A DNA stretch of 7,258 bases, taken from contig DCOH01000034.1 of NCBI GenBank assembly GCA_002322865.1, forward strand, positions 975 through 8,232, given 5' to 3'. Source of the stretch: Sphingobacterium sp. UBA1575 (GTDB lineage: Bacteria > Bacteroidota > Bacteroidia > Sphingobacteriales > Sphingobacteriaceae). A program made the translations under genes and the position numbers. The notes beneath the pieces are model-generated. The model was given only the letters and a program-made list of their open reading frames with translations, made no database searches and was not told the DNA's origin. Below, piece by piece: positions 7,153 to 7,258 of the stretch. Every line of letters begins with the position of its first letter. The stretch's first letter is position 1.

Positions 7153-7257
7153 TTTCTGTATTGCATTGAGCCATCCCGTCATTGCCTTAAGCCTGCCAGC
7201 CACTGCATGGAGACCCACCGTCATTGCGAGGAGGCTCACCGTCATTGCGAGGAGGTA
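7153..7257. repeat. 21-bp-period tandem repeat array, decaying towards the M48 gene, cut by window edge
   Basis: Two identical 19-bp cores, CACCGTCATTGCGAGGAGG, occupy 7216-7234 and 7237-7255 with a 2-bp spacer, giving a 21-bp period. Stepping back by exactly 21 bp reveals weaker copies in register: 7195-7213 (11 of 19 matches by hand count), 7174-7192 (12 of 19, including an unbroken CCCGTCATTGC) and 7153-7171 (9 of 19, keeping ATTGC and GAG). The array begins at the base after the M48 stop codon and continues past the window end. The core resembles the GTCATTGCGAG-type intergenic repeats common in many bacterial genomes, which often pair with an inverted GCAAT half; no such half is seen here. 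The role is unknown; mRNA 3'-end stability or protein binding are guesses. Confidence 0.75.
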
Positions 7258-7258
7258 C

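Noticed and set aside
7125..7258. Reverse-strand open frame through the repeat, reading a hydrophobic L-L-A-M-T-V heptad repeated
   Set aside because: The heptad comes from the 21-bp DNA period being divisible by three. It has no start context in the window, runs into the M48 3' end antisense, and resembles the spurious small proteins often called over such repeats.
7153..7258. CRISPR array
   Set aside because: Spacing between cores is only 2 bp with no unique spacers, and the cores are 19 bp; this is a simple tandem repeat.

Overview
The window most likely comes from a member of the Bacteroidota, possibly a Sphingobacterium-like organism. The reasons are the moderate-to-low G+C, the absence of clear Shine-Dalgarno sequences before the genes, the protein families present, and a possible TAnnTTTG-type -7 element. 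The exact genus cannot be fixed from the sequence alone. All real genes lie on the + strand.

Positions 1-5028 hold five tightly packed genes that read as one operon: (1) the 3' end of an S-adenosylmethionine decarboxylase (speD family) with its pyruvoyl-forming Ser, acid/base His and Cys intact; (2) a zinc-ribbon/DUF4178 protein with three membrane segments and a predicted periplasmic domain; (3) a two-helix DUF350 membrane protein; (4) an aminopropyltransferase (spermidine/spermine synthase fold) behind a seven-helix membrane domain; (5) a flavin amine-oxidase-like enzyme with a twin-arginine signal and a lipobox. Junctions are 3 bp, 10 bp, -8 bp and -23 bp, so translation is probably coupled. 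Inference: SpeD makes decarboxylated AdoMet, the membrane-bound transferase moves its aminopropyl group to an acceptor at or near the membrane, DUF4178 and DUF350 supply a membrane platform or conduit, and the exported flavoenzyme oxidises the product on the outer side of the inner membrane. Neither the acceptor nor the purpose is known from the sequence. A role in the cell envelope or in membrane stress is the most natural guess.

After a 66-bp AT-rich gap that may hold a promoter lies a 685-residue membrane M48 (Ste24/HtpX-type) zinc metallopeptidase (5095-7152) with a complete HEFGH...E site and a long helical C-terminal extension. It may be a separate transcription unit. The last 106 bp (7153-7258) form a non-coding 21-bp-period tandem repeat: two perfect 19-bp cores at the right edge and three increasingly decayed copies in the same register towards the peptidase gene. 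The array is cut by the window end.

The main candidate for an under-described system is the membrane/periplasmic polyamine-type pathway at 1-5028, and especially the odd predicted topology of its aminopropyltransferase.
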